Shown: positions 1-9,810 of the stretch, piece by piece
How positions within the stretch are numbered: position 1 is the first letter of the stretch
How the letters are laid out: each line of letters opens with the position of its first letter
DNA from: Melastoma dodecandrum
Lineage: Eukaryota; Streptophyta; Magnoliopsida; Myrtales; Melastomataceae
Length of the DNA: 64,000 bases
Direction of reading: 5' to 3'
Assembly (NCBI GenBank): GCA_029817715.1
Contig: JARUPY010000097.1
Coordinates: 124,001-188,000, forward strand
The notes under the pieces: generated by a model
What the model saw: only the letters and a program-made list of their open reading frames with translations
Databases searched by the model: none
What the model was told of the DNA's origin: nothing
Made by a program: the position numbers and the translations under genes

Positions 1-109
1 TCGCGTAAGGGAAGTCGCAGCTGGGTGTTGTGCAGGTGGAGATGCCGCCAGAGCGAAAAGTCTCGGAGGAAGTCACGGCAGGTCGCTGTGCAGGAGAGGA
101 CACCGCCTG

Positions 110-575
110 AGGGAAACATCCGACAACTGGTTACATTTGTTAGTCACTGCAGTACAGAACCTTACGGTCTGTGCTTTAGAATCCAGTCACCTTTGCTACA
201 GAACCCTACGGTCGGTGCAGTAGTGGGTCGACATCTTTGGTACAGAACCTTTTAGGTCTATGCTGTGAAATTAGTCATTTCTGATACAGAACCTTCTGGT
301 CTGTAAAGGATTGACATATTTGGTACATAACCTTACAGTTTGTGCTGTAAAACCAAGTCATATCTGGTACATAACCTTTTAGGTCTGTGCTATAAAGGGT
401 TGACACTTTTGGTACAGAATCTTTTGATATGTACTATGGAGGGTTGACACATTCGGTACAGAACCTTCTGGTCTGTATTGTGCAACTTACTCACTCTAGT
501 ACAGAACCTTATGGTCTGTGCTTTGCCACTCAGTCTTTTGTGGTACCTTCTAGTCTGTGCTATAAAAGGTCTATT
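110..575. repeat. 44-bp minisatellite, about ten diverged copies
   Basis: The core acagaacctt..ggtctgtgct recurs at about 154, 198, 242, 286, 325, 369, 414, 458 and 501, with a truncated copy near 544, a spacing of 43-45 bp (one step of 39). Linkers alternate between an agtca-like and a gttgaca-like form. No coding frame persists through it. It lies just beyond the 3' side of the endonuclease V relic. Positions 1-110 show a shorter, GC-richer imperfect duplication with a spacing near 60 bp. Confidence 0.8.
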
Positions 576-1057
576 GTTGATCACCTTCTATAATTGTTAT
601 GAAGTTAAGTCTGAGTGAAAGCCATCCAAATTCTGGGTGAAGAGTGGACGTAAATAAATTGTTGAACCACTATAAAAAGTCTTGTGTGCATCAAATAAAT
701 CGTGCAATCACATTCGTACGTTCTGTCTTACAGAAACATGTCTCTACAGTTCTGTTTTACAGAAGCTTCCTTCCGCTGCGGAATTAGTCGAAAAAGAGTT
801 AAAAATCCTCGATTAGAATTTAACACTAATTCACCCTCCCTCTTAGGGTAACAAGGAGAACGAAAAGAAGTTATCACCGAGTAATGACCATTCAAATATT
901 GATATTTAATAAGTTTAATAATAGAGCCCGTCAATCCTCTAACAAGATCAACAAAGGCCTATTACTGAGACATCTTCACAGTAGAAATCAAGCTCACATC
1001 TAAAATACAAGATGAAATATCTTTATGACTGGACAGAATTTCATACTGAAACTTTAC
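576..1057. other. Non-coding stretch between minisatellite and ENDOV relic
   Basis: No gene is supported here. The 3' exons expected for endonuclease V (the conserved C-terminal part with the SVGHR-like motif) were looked for on the minus strand and not found, so they are either lost or beyond the left edge. Confidence 0.5.
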
Positions 1058-2910
1058 CACTCCCCATGTGCATCCAGAAGACCCGATTAAGTTGACGGCA
1101 TCCTTTGAGAAGTTCTCTTCACTTCTGAGCAGCTGCTTAACTCCAGACATGGTAAGTCCATCCACAAAATGTAACTATCACAAAGAAAAGGAAAGAGGAT
1201 TATGTTTTGTTTCCAGAGACTAAACAAAAGAAAGCATCAAAGAATTGCAAGCTGGCAAACAGCAGTCAGGTAACGTAACCAAACCATGAAAAACAACTTC
1301 AGTCTGCCTATGATCATTAACAGGTCATAGCCTCGAGGACACGAGAGTTTGTACACCTTGAATTACAGAACTAGCATATACTCACATCTTCCGATTCCAA
1401 TGGAAGGGAGATCAGCCAAGACACCTAGATGGCAGGCCAGACCAAAGCCTATGCAAGCAAGCATTATGGTTAGGTCTAAGTATTATGATAAAAACGAATG
1501 AGTGCACACTATAAAGCATCAGCTGTCAGGCCTCATATCTGTATTCTATAAAACCTGCATAAGACTAACCAAAAAGCACTTGGAAAGGTCCTTTAGGCCA
1601 AATTGTTTCAAAGATGAATTGAGTAAAGCTCGACGTTTATGATCATAAATAAGCATGAACAAAAAGGATGTGCTTGCGAGTTGGAAAGATAATTGAAACA
1701 AAATCACTCTTTGGAGCAAAAACAAAGTTTCGGGATATTTCGAGTGTTATCCAGTAATACATCTTTTGTCTGACTTCTTGAGGAAGGATAAACTTTGAAG
1801 CTATTTTTATTCCCTGACAACAGTGTACGAATTCTCATGTACAGATCGATTAGGAAAATATACAGAGCGTCCAGTAACTGATAAAGCAAGCCAGGTAAAA
1901 CTTGCCTCGAGGATGGAGTATCCATTTCCATTCACCATTATTAATTGTTCCAAGTCAAACGTTTTTAAAAAAACAAAAGAAAACCTTAATATTTTTAGAA
2001 CCATTTAAACTATGTAGGAGCTTTGTAGTACATGGGTTAATGTATGTGGAAGAAATACAAAAATCCAAATAAGTTTCATTGATCACCTGTGTACAAGCAT
2101 CTTTTTTCTTCTCTTTAACCGTCTCCAAAAGAGAAAGTAGAACAGGAGACTACAGAAGCCAAAATATAAGGCCATAAACACTTTGGGATCACCATGCAGC
2201 AACATCGCCGTGGACTGATTCCAACCACAATAGTGAAAATATACCAAAAGGAGCACAAACATGTAATGGATAACAGTAAGTCCATAACTTGATGTTGGAG
2301 AAGCAAATAATTGAAATGGCAGGGAAAATGTTTGTTGGAAGGGAAGCAAAATTTCCAGATAATCAGGCAAGAACCTCAATTCTCCGAATGTTAACAGCAA
2401 TCAGATTGATCAGACTCCTAGCCCGCAGCCGCATAGCGGATGCCAACAGAAAGCAACGCCAAACATGTCATTTCTAGGAGAAGTTTGTCTGCTCCTGACT
2501 TCAGTCTCACTCAAAGTGTCAACCTATTTATCACTCCTTCATCAGTATATATCATGAATATTGGAAGCGTCCCATCATGCATGCCATTCAGAATCGATTG
2601 TCCAGTACGCTGCTGCACCAATATAGTCTGTCTGCCCAGCACAAGGAAGAGCCTAGTTCTAATAGGAGCGGGACCATTAAATTCATTGACTGACGTGGAT
2701 GCAATGGATTTCCAGTTCCGATGGATTTTATGTTCTTTCACCACTTGAAACGCCAGGAATCCTGTAACGTATGGTACATCGAGACGAACGTCTGTAGATT
2801 CCTCGAGAACAATAGCGAGGGTGCAGAGTTCAAGGACGACAAGTGTCGGCAACCAACAGAGGGATCCCTGGTGCAGAATGTGATGTTGAGGCCTCCGACA
2901 TCTGCGATTC
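1058..2910 (-). pseudogene. ENDOV: Endonuclease V (deoxyinosine 3' endonuclease), decayed
   Basis: Intact endonuclease V cleaves DNA or RNA one nucleotide 3' of inosine. Recognisable blocks in gene order on the minus strand are: GGLNITF...DPSVGC (about 2845-2900), VRLDVPYVTGFLAF (about 2749-2790), MVNGNG then LHPRG (about 1907-1938), and a 117-bp exon (1058-1174) with VDGL, EENFSKD and GSSGCTWGV flanked by good splice sites. Decay is visible. The GGVD-type catalytic Asp reads GGLN and the VDGNG Asp reads VNGNG. A one-base shift follows DPSVGC, another lies between VNGNG and LHPRG, and the first and last exons are missing. The LHPRG exon ends at a plausible GC donor (gcaagt). That this is an ENDOV-derived sequence is clear; that it is non-functional is inferred from the combined lesions. 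Confidence 0.8.
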
Positions 2911-3595
2911 TCATACAAATATCTCATATAATTAACATATATTTAAGTTTTACAACTAAAAACTTTCAATATTATGCATCCATCACTTCGGTGATAGTAA
3001 AACACTTCGACAACTTGTATAATTAACACGTATCAATCATCCCGGAGCACGCCATGACTCAAGTAAAAGAAACATTAAAATTATGTCACATTAGATAATT
3101 ACGACCTTCAACAAATCGTAATTCGGGTAACGTCATTAGAGTAATGTCAGAAATTATTCAAAATATCGATTTACGGTTATAAAAAAAATATTTCAAAGTT
3201 TAGGCAAAAAGAAGTCACAAAAAGTTGGGAACATCAATATTTTACTTTCGGCAAATCGTATATTCGAATAATGTCGTTAGAATAAGGCTATAAAGATTCA
3301 AAATATCGGTTTAAGGTAAAAGAAAGTTTCTAAGTTCAGGCCACGAAAGAAAGTCGGTAAAAGTGTGAAACCACAAATTGATATTTTGCCTTAATTTAAA
3401 AAGATAGTTAACTAAGATTAAATTTTCAAAAATTACGTAGTGGCTAGATTTAGAAACAGTCTTTTAATTACAGAAGAGAAGTTTGCAAAATGTCACAAAG
3501 GCAACTGAGAAAAGACGCCTCTTATGTTAGATAGGATCATCTCACATAAAGATGAATTTTGAAAATTCGTCTTTTGTAAGGACGAGAGATGCGGA
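2911..3595. other. AT-rich intergenic DNA with a diverged 145-bp tandem duplication
   Basis: Two diverged units starting near 3100 and 3245 share the order caaatcgta, attcaaaatatcg, aagtttaggc-like and gaagtcac/gaaagtc. No ORF or domain is recognised. The style resembles LTR or satellite DNA but no terminal repeats were found. Confidence 0.4.
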
Positions 3596-3850
3596 AAACC
3601 CGCATATGAAACATTTAGACAAAAGGCGCTAATAATTTAGTTGGTTAGAGCACTCATTCAGTAAATGGGAACTATAAAGACTAGTTTTAAAAACTGTCTT
3701 TTGTAAAAATGAGAAAGGAGAAAAACCCGCCTATGAAACATTTAGACAAAAGGCACTTGTAACTTAATTGGTTAGATCACTCATTCAGTAAATAGGAAAG
3801 TTTGAGTTTGACTCTTGACATCAACCCTCAATTTGGCCGTTTTTTAAGTG
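3596..3850 (+). repeat. tRNA-like (SINE-like) repeat, duplicated at 127-bp spacing
   Basis: A segment beginning acccgcatatgaaacattta recurs about 127 bp downstream (from about 3723). Both copies contain a tRNA D-arm-like stretch (ttagttggttagagcac and ttaattggttagatcac). The second is followed by gtttgagtttgactc, similar to a B box. Related tRNA-like text in opposite orientation lies near 5585-5745, with ttcgaatcc B-box-like motifs. This suggests tRNA-derived short repeats flanking the hAT insertion. No SINE 3' tail was identified. Confidence 0.35.
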
Positions 3851-3940
3851 TCTCAATAATTTTTTCTATTAAAAAAAAATCCCAGAAAACAAAAGCCATC
3901 TTGCCGAAGGATTCGAACTATGCCCTTTTGTAGTTCGAAT

Positions 3941-5543
3941 TATGGGTGAGCATAGGTTCTGGATAAAACCGAGAATCGGTCGGAACCAGTATTATAAGGT
4001 CGGTGTCAATATATGTTCTCGAATAGACCGGGTATGTTTTAGATTCTAAATTTTTGAAAATTGACATTTTCAAGTACGGTTCCAGGTTCTCACCTTGGAT
4101 CCAACGTCGAGAACCTGGAGCGTGACAAAATATATTTTAATATATAATTTTTATTCTCTATTTTTAGGGATGGCAATTCGTGTGGTACGAGTCTTAATGG
4201 GGTCGTGTCTTTTACGTGTTCGTGTCCTAATTTTAAATACGGGACACGACATGTTTAACTAATGATGTTATTAAATAAAACCTGAGAACTAACACAATTA
4301 ATAAACGTGTTAATCCGTTAAAGTTTTAAAAAAAATATTATAATATAACAATAAACATTATATTCATTCAAGTTCCATGTAATCTACATTAGAAAATTAG
4401 TAAAAAAAATGTCAAATATCACCAATTCAGTCTTTCAACTTAAATCAGCACTTGATGAGTAGCGTTTTCAATGTCCGAACCCACCACATCATCGGTTAAA
4501 TTTTCAAGAAATTTTGCTTGAATCTCTGAAAAAGTAAAAATTATATTAGAATAATTAAAATATAATTAGCTTAAATAATTATTAATTACCTTCTCCATAA
4601 AGCCAATCCCTTATATAATGAAGTGCCTCATCAGTTTTTAAACTCCGATATTGGTCTAGGATTCGACCCGCAAAATACGGATTCAAAAGCCAAAGTAGAG
4701 ATCATCACACTTAACACATCTCGAGCCATTTTTGCAATGTTTGGATAGTGAAATTGATTATTTTCCAATATGCCAACAAGTTTCGTGGTTCATCCAAACA
4801 TTGCTCCAATTCAGATTTATTTGAGCCAACGTCAAACTCCAATATATTTATTTATTTGGGCTTACAACAATTTAATGTGAAACACGCCGATCTTAAAATA
4901 AAAAAATAATTTAAAATTATAATTTTATTAAAAATTATACGAGTTATACGTGTTTATAACGTGTCAAATTTTAAACCCGAACCCGAACACATATTTTGTC
5001 GTGTCTAATCGGGTATTGACCCGTTTAGATAAAAAACACATTTAATTAAACCCGAACCCGCTTTAAATCATGTCGGATCAGGTCCGTGTTAACATGTATG
5101 TGTCTAAAATTGCAACCCATACATATATTTATAAATATTTTTTTATTTTAAATTGTAAATATCTCTTGTTTATATTTAGCATTTTTAAACAAAGTCATAC
5201 GGTGGCGGACAAGTTTCTCTTTATGGACACCTGAACTCGTCATTCCTTTGCTCTTGCCCTCTTCACAAGGGCTTGATCAGTTCGCATGAGGTTTTTTTAG
5301 ATTGATTGGAGGAATACTTGAGGTTTTTCTAAATCGATTAGAGTAATGAGGTGGATTTAATATGGGAATGTCCCATAGGGAACTGGTACCAGAACTCATA
5401 CCGGAACCGGTGGGTTGATTCTTAGATGGTTCTTTGAACCACAAGGCATGTTCTAGTTTTTAAAAATAAAAAACCGATCATTAAAAGGTAGGTTCCAGGT
5501 TTCACGTCCGGAACCTACCCACCGTAGAACCCGCTCACCCCTA
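3941..5543. mobile_element. hAT-like element, about 1.6 kb, with near-perfect 8-bp target duplication
   Basis: The left end is TATGGGTGAGCATAGGTTCT; the right end, read inward, is TAGGGGTGAGCGGGTTCTAC. The flanks are gttcgaat (3933-3940) and gttcgaac (5544-5551), an 8-bp target duplication with one mismatch, as expected for hAT. Inside, a second hAT-type end (TAGGGATGGCAATTCG at 4165, with an inward right end TATGGGTTGCAATT near 5121) suggests a nested element, but its flanks match only 5 of 8. The transposase remnant lies within the inner part. Confidence 0.65.
4440..4840 (-). pseudogene. hAT transposase C-terminal (dimerisation domain) remnant
   Basis: Minus-strand translation gives FDVGSNKSELEQCLDEPR, then NLLAYWK, YPNIAKMARDVLS and ESVF. 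After a one-base shift it gives GRILDQYRSLKTDEALHYI and RDWLYGE, ending at a gtaatt donor. A final small exon (4440-4525) after a ttttcag acceptor encodes IQAKFLENL and a stop. This matches the hAT dimerisation region (Dimer_Tnp_hAT family) of RICESLEEPER-type transposases. The frameshift and the absence of the rest of the protein make it a remnant. Confidence 0.75.
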
Positions 5544-5551
5544 GTTCGAAC

Positions 5552-6370
5552 TACCTAAGACTTTTTCCTATTCAGAAAAATCCCAAAAAACAAAGTCACC
5601 TTATCGAAGGATTCGAACAATGCCCTTCTGTAAGTCGAATCACCTTATGCCGTCGTTGACGTTTTTGTCTAAATATTGCCTTTAGGGATTCGAACAATGC
5701 CCTTTTGTTAGTCAAAGCACCTTAGACCAACTAAATAGTCGGGGCGTATTTTGTCTAACTTCAAAATGCGAGATTTTAAAACTTCTATCTTATTATTACA
5801 AAATACGGGTTTGGAAAGCCCTCCGCATATGTGGATATGAAAAGCGATTTAGTAAACTCATATTGTGGCTGTCTTTTGAAAATTAAAAGACGTTTTCAAA
5901 AACTAGTCACAAAGACAATTGAGGGAGGACGGGTTGAAAACTCCCATAGTAATAAGTTTTTAACTTTAACTATATTTTAATTTGAAAAAAATAATCATAC
6001 ACTTACACTATTCCTAAATTAAGCCCTAATTTAGGAAGTTATCAGAAAATTTGAGTCAACCTCATAAAATTGAGGACATGTACCATAACCCTCGATATTT
6101 CTACGATGAATTTATAGAAATACGGTTAGTTTTAAAAAATCATGAAATCCAGTTATAGTTTCATAAATACATAAAATATCATCTATATGTCGTGTTTACG
6201 GACCGTAACATTCAAAATACAAAAAAATCAATTTACTAGACAAGCATGTAGCGGTCGTCAACATTGACATTATGAAAATCGATCACATATTATAATTCCG
6301 TGGTTGAGGACGAGACTTTTCCAAATTTATTGAATATCGCAATCATGAAAAAACGTTTTAAAATACGTTT
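5552..6370. other. Intergenic DNA with tRNA-like fragments, no gene seen
   Basis: Contains two B-box-like ttcgaa(t/c) segments near 5610 and 5690, complementary in style to the copies at 3600-3850, then AT-rich sequence. No coding frame or domain recognised. The outer limit of the palindrome-ended MULE probably lies near the end of this stretch, but no target duplication was found. Confidence 0.4.
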
Positions 6371-6464
6371 CTCGAGGTTTGTTCCTCCGTACGGTTAGTT
6401 CGACAAAAAAAATTTGTCGAAAACGGCGACAAGTTTCAAATTTAGGGTTATAACGCTCATAAAT

Positions 6465-6890
6465 CGCTACTTGAAGTAGCGAGTTTACCTGACGAAAGAA
6501 CCCGCTACTTTAAGTAATGATTTCCTTAAACTCATAACGAACTCGCTACTTGAAGTAATGAGTTATACGGAGTATTAACATCCACATAAACTCGCTCAAT
6601 AGAAGGATACCAAACCGCTACTTCAAGTAGCGAGTTCCTTCACCAAAAACCTCATTACTTGAAGTAGCGAGGACCAACCCATCCCAGAACTTTCACTAAG
6701 TATTAGTTTATGGTTTTGGCTTCTGTTAAAACTCGCTACATCGTGTAGCAATTCTTTTTTAGATATAGAAGAAAGTCGCTACTCGAAGTAACGAGTTTTC
6801 ACAGTAACCAACCCATGCCACCAACACATAATGAAATTTTAGATGGCGTGAGCGTCCTACAAGGGAAGTCGCTGCTTGAAGTACCGAGTT
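6465..6890. repeat. Left subterminal array of the ctcgctacttgaagtagcgag palindrome
   Basis: About nine copies, some degenerate, occur near 6471, 6504, 6538, 6592, 6612, 6646, 6728, 6773 and 6867. The intact unit is a perfect palindrome around one central base, so each copy can fold on itself as well as pair with copies in the right array. Confidence 0.85.
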
Positions 6891-7300
6891 CCTTTCAAGT
6901 AGGAGTTTCGCCGGGTTTAAAACAACCCGATCAGACTTCTCCCCCAAATGTTGGCCGAATCTTAAAACCTCAAATCGCCCGCAATCTTCGACCGTCCCTT
7001 CCGCGTCTCTCCCTTGCTCCTGGTGGCCTCCCGGCGTTTTCCCAGCGTGCTCCTGGTTACCTCCCGGCGTTCCTCTGTTGTCTTCCTCCTAGCGTACTTC
7101 CCCATCTCTTCGGCGGTAAGTTTTCATCCGTTTTCTTCCTCCCTTCCGCCGTTTTCTTCCCCCATTATTCTCCGTCTGTAATACCTCCCTTGTTGACTTA
7201 GGTTTGTTTCCGATTTGGTTTATGCTAGTTTTATCGTTTAAGTTAGTTTGGTTGGCCGATTAGGGCTTGCGTTGTTTTTTTTGTGAAATCACAAATTGTT

Positions 7301-7864
7301 ACTCATGGGTAGGGGTGAGCATTCGGTATTCCAAATACCAACCGAACCGAATACCGAACTTCCAAATACCGAAGTTTCAAAATTTTATCCTCCAAATACC
7401 GAACCGAACTCCAATCTTCCAAATACCGAAATACCGAAATTTATTTCGGTATTACGGTTCGGTATTTGGATCTTCCAAAATTTTATTGGGCCGAATAAAT
7501 AGCCCATAAATTTTTTAGAGAAAGATTTCATTAAAGAGAAAAAAAAAAGAGGAATTTGGGGTTGAGGGAGGCTCGAACTCTCGACCTCATGCTAACAAAG
7601 CTATGAGACCTACGCGCTAGCCAACTGCGCCAACACTTCTTTCAAGCTTTCTCATCATTATTAAAAAATAAATTAAATTTCGGTAATTTGGAATACCGAA
7701 ATTTAAAAACAAAATACCAAATACCGAACCAAATTCAAATTTCAATCGAAATATAAAACCGAACCAAATACCAAATACCGAATACCGAATTCCAAATACC
7801 GAAATGACGAAAAATCGGTTCGGTATTTGGCATTCCGAACTTTTTGCTCACCCCTACTCATGGG
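7301..7864. mobile_element. hAT-type MITE, 547 bp, perfect 8-bp target duplication
   Basis: The element runs from 7310 to 7856 with 12-bp perfect inverted ends TAGGGGTGAGCA / TGCTCACCCCTA. The target duplication CTCATGGG occurs at 7302-7309 and 7857-7864. Both subterminal regions are filled with the motif aataccgaa in opposite orientation, so the element can fold. It encodes no protein. It sits just upstream of the MULE transposase start at 7909, inside the larger MULE. Confidence 0.85.
7557..7639 (-). tRNA. tRNA-Met(CAU)-like pseudogene inside the MITE
   Basis: The minus strand reads gcgcagttggctagcgcgt, then taggtctCATa, a short intron-like insert, then tgaggtcgagagttcgagcctc. This corresponds to the D arm, anticodon arm with CAU, variable and T arms of plant elongator tRNA-Met, including an insert at the usual intron position. 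The 5' acceptor strand (gaagtgt) no longer pairs with the 3' strand (caacccc), so it is probably a pseudogene. Confidence 0.7.
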
Positions 7865-7908
7865 TGTAACTATTGTGTTAATTAGGTCGAATCAACTTAA
7901 TTATTGCC

Positions 7909-8099
7909 ATGGAATCTATTCAAATTTTGATTTATGGAAAGGGTAATGTGGTTGATGGCTGGGATGGCGTAAATTATAACCGCCATCCGATTAGCAGGTG
8001 TCAGATACCAGTAAGCGCCTCTTTTGTTGAGCTAGAAGCAATTGTTTGTGAAGCCATGAAATTGAATGAAGTGAGGTTGGAGATTTGCCATAGATACTC
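7909..8099 (+). pseudogene. MULE (MuDR-type) transposase, 5' part, cut by Ty3 insertion
   Basis: An open frame starts at the ATG at 7909 and encodes IQILIYGKGNVVDGWDGVNY, a leading region common in MuDR-type transposases, up to CHRYS at 8099, where the Ty3 left LTR begins. Reading on at 13254, with one copy of the TACTC target duplication counted, gives HRY-SVSSYDNSG in the same frame. The split is therefore caused by the retrotransposon. The rest is in the 13249-14105 entry. The product would bind MULE ends and catalyse transposition; here it is broken. Confidence 0.65.
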
Positions 8100-8369
8100 T
8101 GATGCAGGAGCATAATAATAATAATAATAATATTAGATTTTAAATGATAAGGGATATTTTGGGAATATCGCGTTATATTTCTTTTTTTTAGTATAAATAA
8201 GGCCTTAGGGTTTCTAAGGAGGACAATTGTTATTTTACCCTATTATCCGACTTTTAAGAATTTCTTGAGGTTTCTACAAACCCTAGAATTTTCTATCGTT
8301 CCCTTCATCCTATTCGTTTTCTCCCTATTCTTCTGTGATTTATCCTATTTCCGCTACGCTACTCCATCA
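8100..8369 (+). repeat. Ty3 left LTR, 270 bp
   Basis: Starts TGATGCAGGAG and ends CTCCATCA. It contains a taa microsatellite, a tataaata TATA-like box near 8192 and the shared gtttctacaaaccctag stretch. It differs from the right LTR by a handful of substitutions plus microsatellite and homopolymer length, a divergence of roughly 2-3 percent by eye, which points to a fairly recent insertion. Confidence 0.95.
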
Positions 8370-8386
8370 ATTGGCATCAGAGCCTG
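8370..8386 (+). promoter_or_regulatory. Ty3 primer-binding site
   Basis: Directly after the left LTR, the sequence ttggcatcagagcc is one base off the TGGTATCAGAGC site complementary to initiator tRNA-Met, the usual first-strand primer of plant Ty3 elements. Confidence 0.8.
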
Positions 8387-8418
8387 AGTTCTACTCGAGG
8401 GTTCGAGTTTAGGGTTTT

Positions 8419-9810
8419 ATGATGGCTAATCGTGGTAGAGGCCGTGGGAGAGGGGTTCAACATCAACAGACGGAACTTGGTGAGATGCGAAGTATGATCG
8501 AAGATCTATCGCGAGCAGTCCAACTGCTGCGACAGGAACGCGTGGGAGCCCGAATGGAGATTCCGGAAGTCAACCACAACCCCTTAGACATACCGGAAGG
8601 TAGTACTAAGGATGAATCTGATGAAATCGAAGACAATCCTTTCCGTGAAGCCGGACCTGTATACAACACAGGAGGAGGTGGACTGGAGGAGAGGCTAATT
8701 CGTGCCCTAGATCTCAACAGTGGTGGGATCAGGATTGAAGTGGCTGATTTTCACGGGAAAATGCATGCAGATGATTTTCTTGACTGGGATACTAGCCTTG
8801 AAAATTATTTCGAGTGGAAGCCTATGGTAGAGGCAAGAAAAGTACTCTTTGTGAAGCTGAAATTGAAAGGAGCTGCACTTCAATGGTGGAAGAGAGTTGA
8901 AGAACAGCGTTCCCGACAAGGAAAGCCAAAGATCAGTACTTGGGAACACATGAAGAGTAAGCTGCGAAAACAGTTTTTACCGACAGATTACAGTATGGAG
9001 TTGTATGAGAAGTATCATGCCCTAAGACAAAATTCTCTATCGGTGGATGAATATACTGCGGAGTTCAATAATCTGACTGTTCGAGTTGGATTGAATGAAA
9101 CCAATGAGCAACTTACGTCTCGCTATCTAGCAGGTTTGAATAGATCCATCAGGGATGAGATGAGTGTGGTTCGTGTATTCAACATGGAGGATGCTCGACA
9201 ATATGCGTTGATGGCTGAGAAGAAGGTGGCACGTTATGGAGCTAGGCGACCATTATATAATAGATCAGACGGAGGTTTTAGTGCTGATCAGTCACGCCGA
9301 GTTGATCAACAACCATCTAGGTTGACTCGGGGAACTATGTCATCTTATAGAAGTGATGTGAATGACAAGGGCAAAGCTGTAGTTAATCCTGGAGCTCAAA
9401 GAAGTTCCAAATCTGGTCCTGGTAGTAGCTCTAAGCTACGTTGCTTCGCATGTGGGGAGCACGGGCATACGTCGTACGCATGTCCACAGAAGAGGGTGAA
9501 CTTAGCTGAAGTAGGAGAGGAATTCGGTGAAGAGTTAGACCCCGTCTATGATGGATATCGTGATGAGGATGAGGAGGTTGATATTTATCCTGTCCAAGGG
9601 GAATCACTCATCATCAGGAGAGTTATGACAACGGCGAAGATAGATGCTGAAGATTGGCGAAGACACAGCATATTCAGGACTCGTGTTCTTTGTGGGGGTA
9701 AAGTCTGTGATGTGATTATCGATGGTGGGAGCATGGAGAATGTTATTTCCAAAGATGCTGTGGAAAAGCTTAAGTTGCCATTGGAGAAGCATCCAAATCT
9801 TCTGACTTGA
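8419..9810 (+). CDS. Ty3 Gag with start of protease
   Basis: 463 residues. A retrotransposon gag core spans about residues 95-260 (WWKRVEEQ, YEKYHALRQ, SRYLAGL). A CCHC zinc knuckle CFACGEHGHTSYAC lies near residue 340. The beginning of a retropepsin with DVIIDGGS lies near residue 430, where most relatives have D-S/T-G-S. Gag would package the element RNA. The frame ends at HPNLLT followed by TGA. The next frame resumes at NDEVLCDVVPMD, and relatives carry roughly 30 further residues between these points. An internal deletion in the protease therefore probably created the break. Confidence 0.9.
   Translation: MMANRGRGRGRGVQHQQTELGEMRSMIEDLSRAVQLLRQERVGARMEIPEVNHNPLDIPEGSTKDESDEIEDNPFREAGPVYNTGGGGLEERLIRALDLNSGGIRIEVADFHGKMHADDFLDWDTSLENYFEWKPMVEARKVLFVKLKLKGAALQWWKRVEEQRSRQGKPKISTWEHMKSKLRKQFLPTDYSMELYEKYHALRQNSLSVDEYTAEFNNLTVRVGLNETNEQLTSRYLAGLNRSIRDEMSVVRVFNMEDARQYALMAEKKVARYGARRPLYNRSDGGFSADQSRRVDQQPSRLTRGTMSSYRSDVNDKGKAVVNPGAQRSSKSGPGSSSKLRCFACGEHGHTSYACPQKRVNLAEVGEEFGEELDPVYDGYRDEDEEVDIYPVQGESLIIRRVMTTAKIDAEDWRRHSIFRTRVLCGGKVCDVIIDGGSMENVISKDAVEKLKLPLEKHPNLLT

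Noticed and set aside
2083..2400. 105-codon hydrophobic minus-strand open frame
   Set aside because: It lies between ENDOV relic blocks, has no recognised family and no splice or codon support; treated as intron or spacer.
8463..8949. Minus-strand open frames within the Ty3 gag
   Set aside because: Shadows of the gag coding sequence on the opposite strand.
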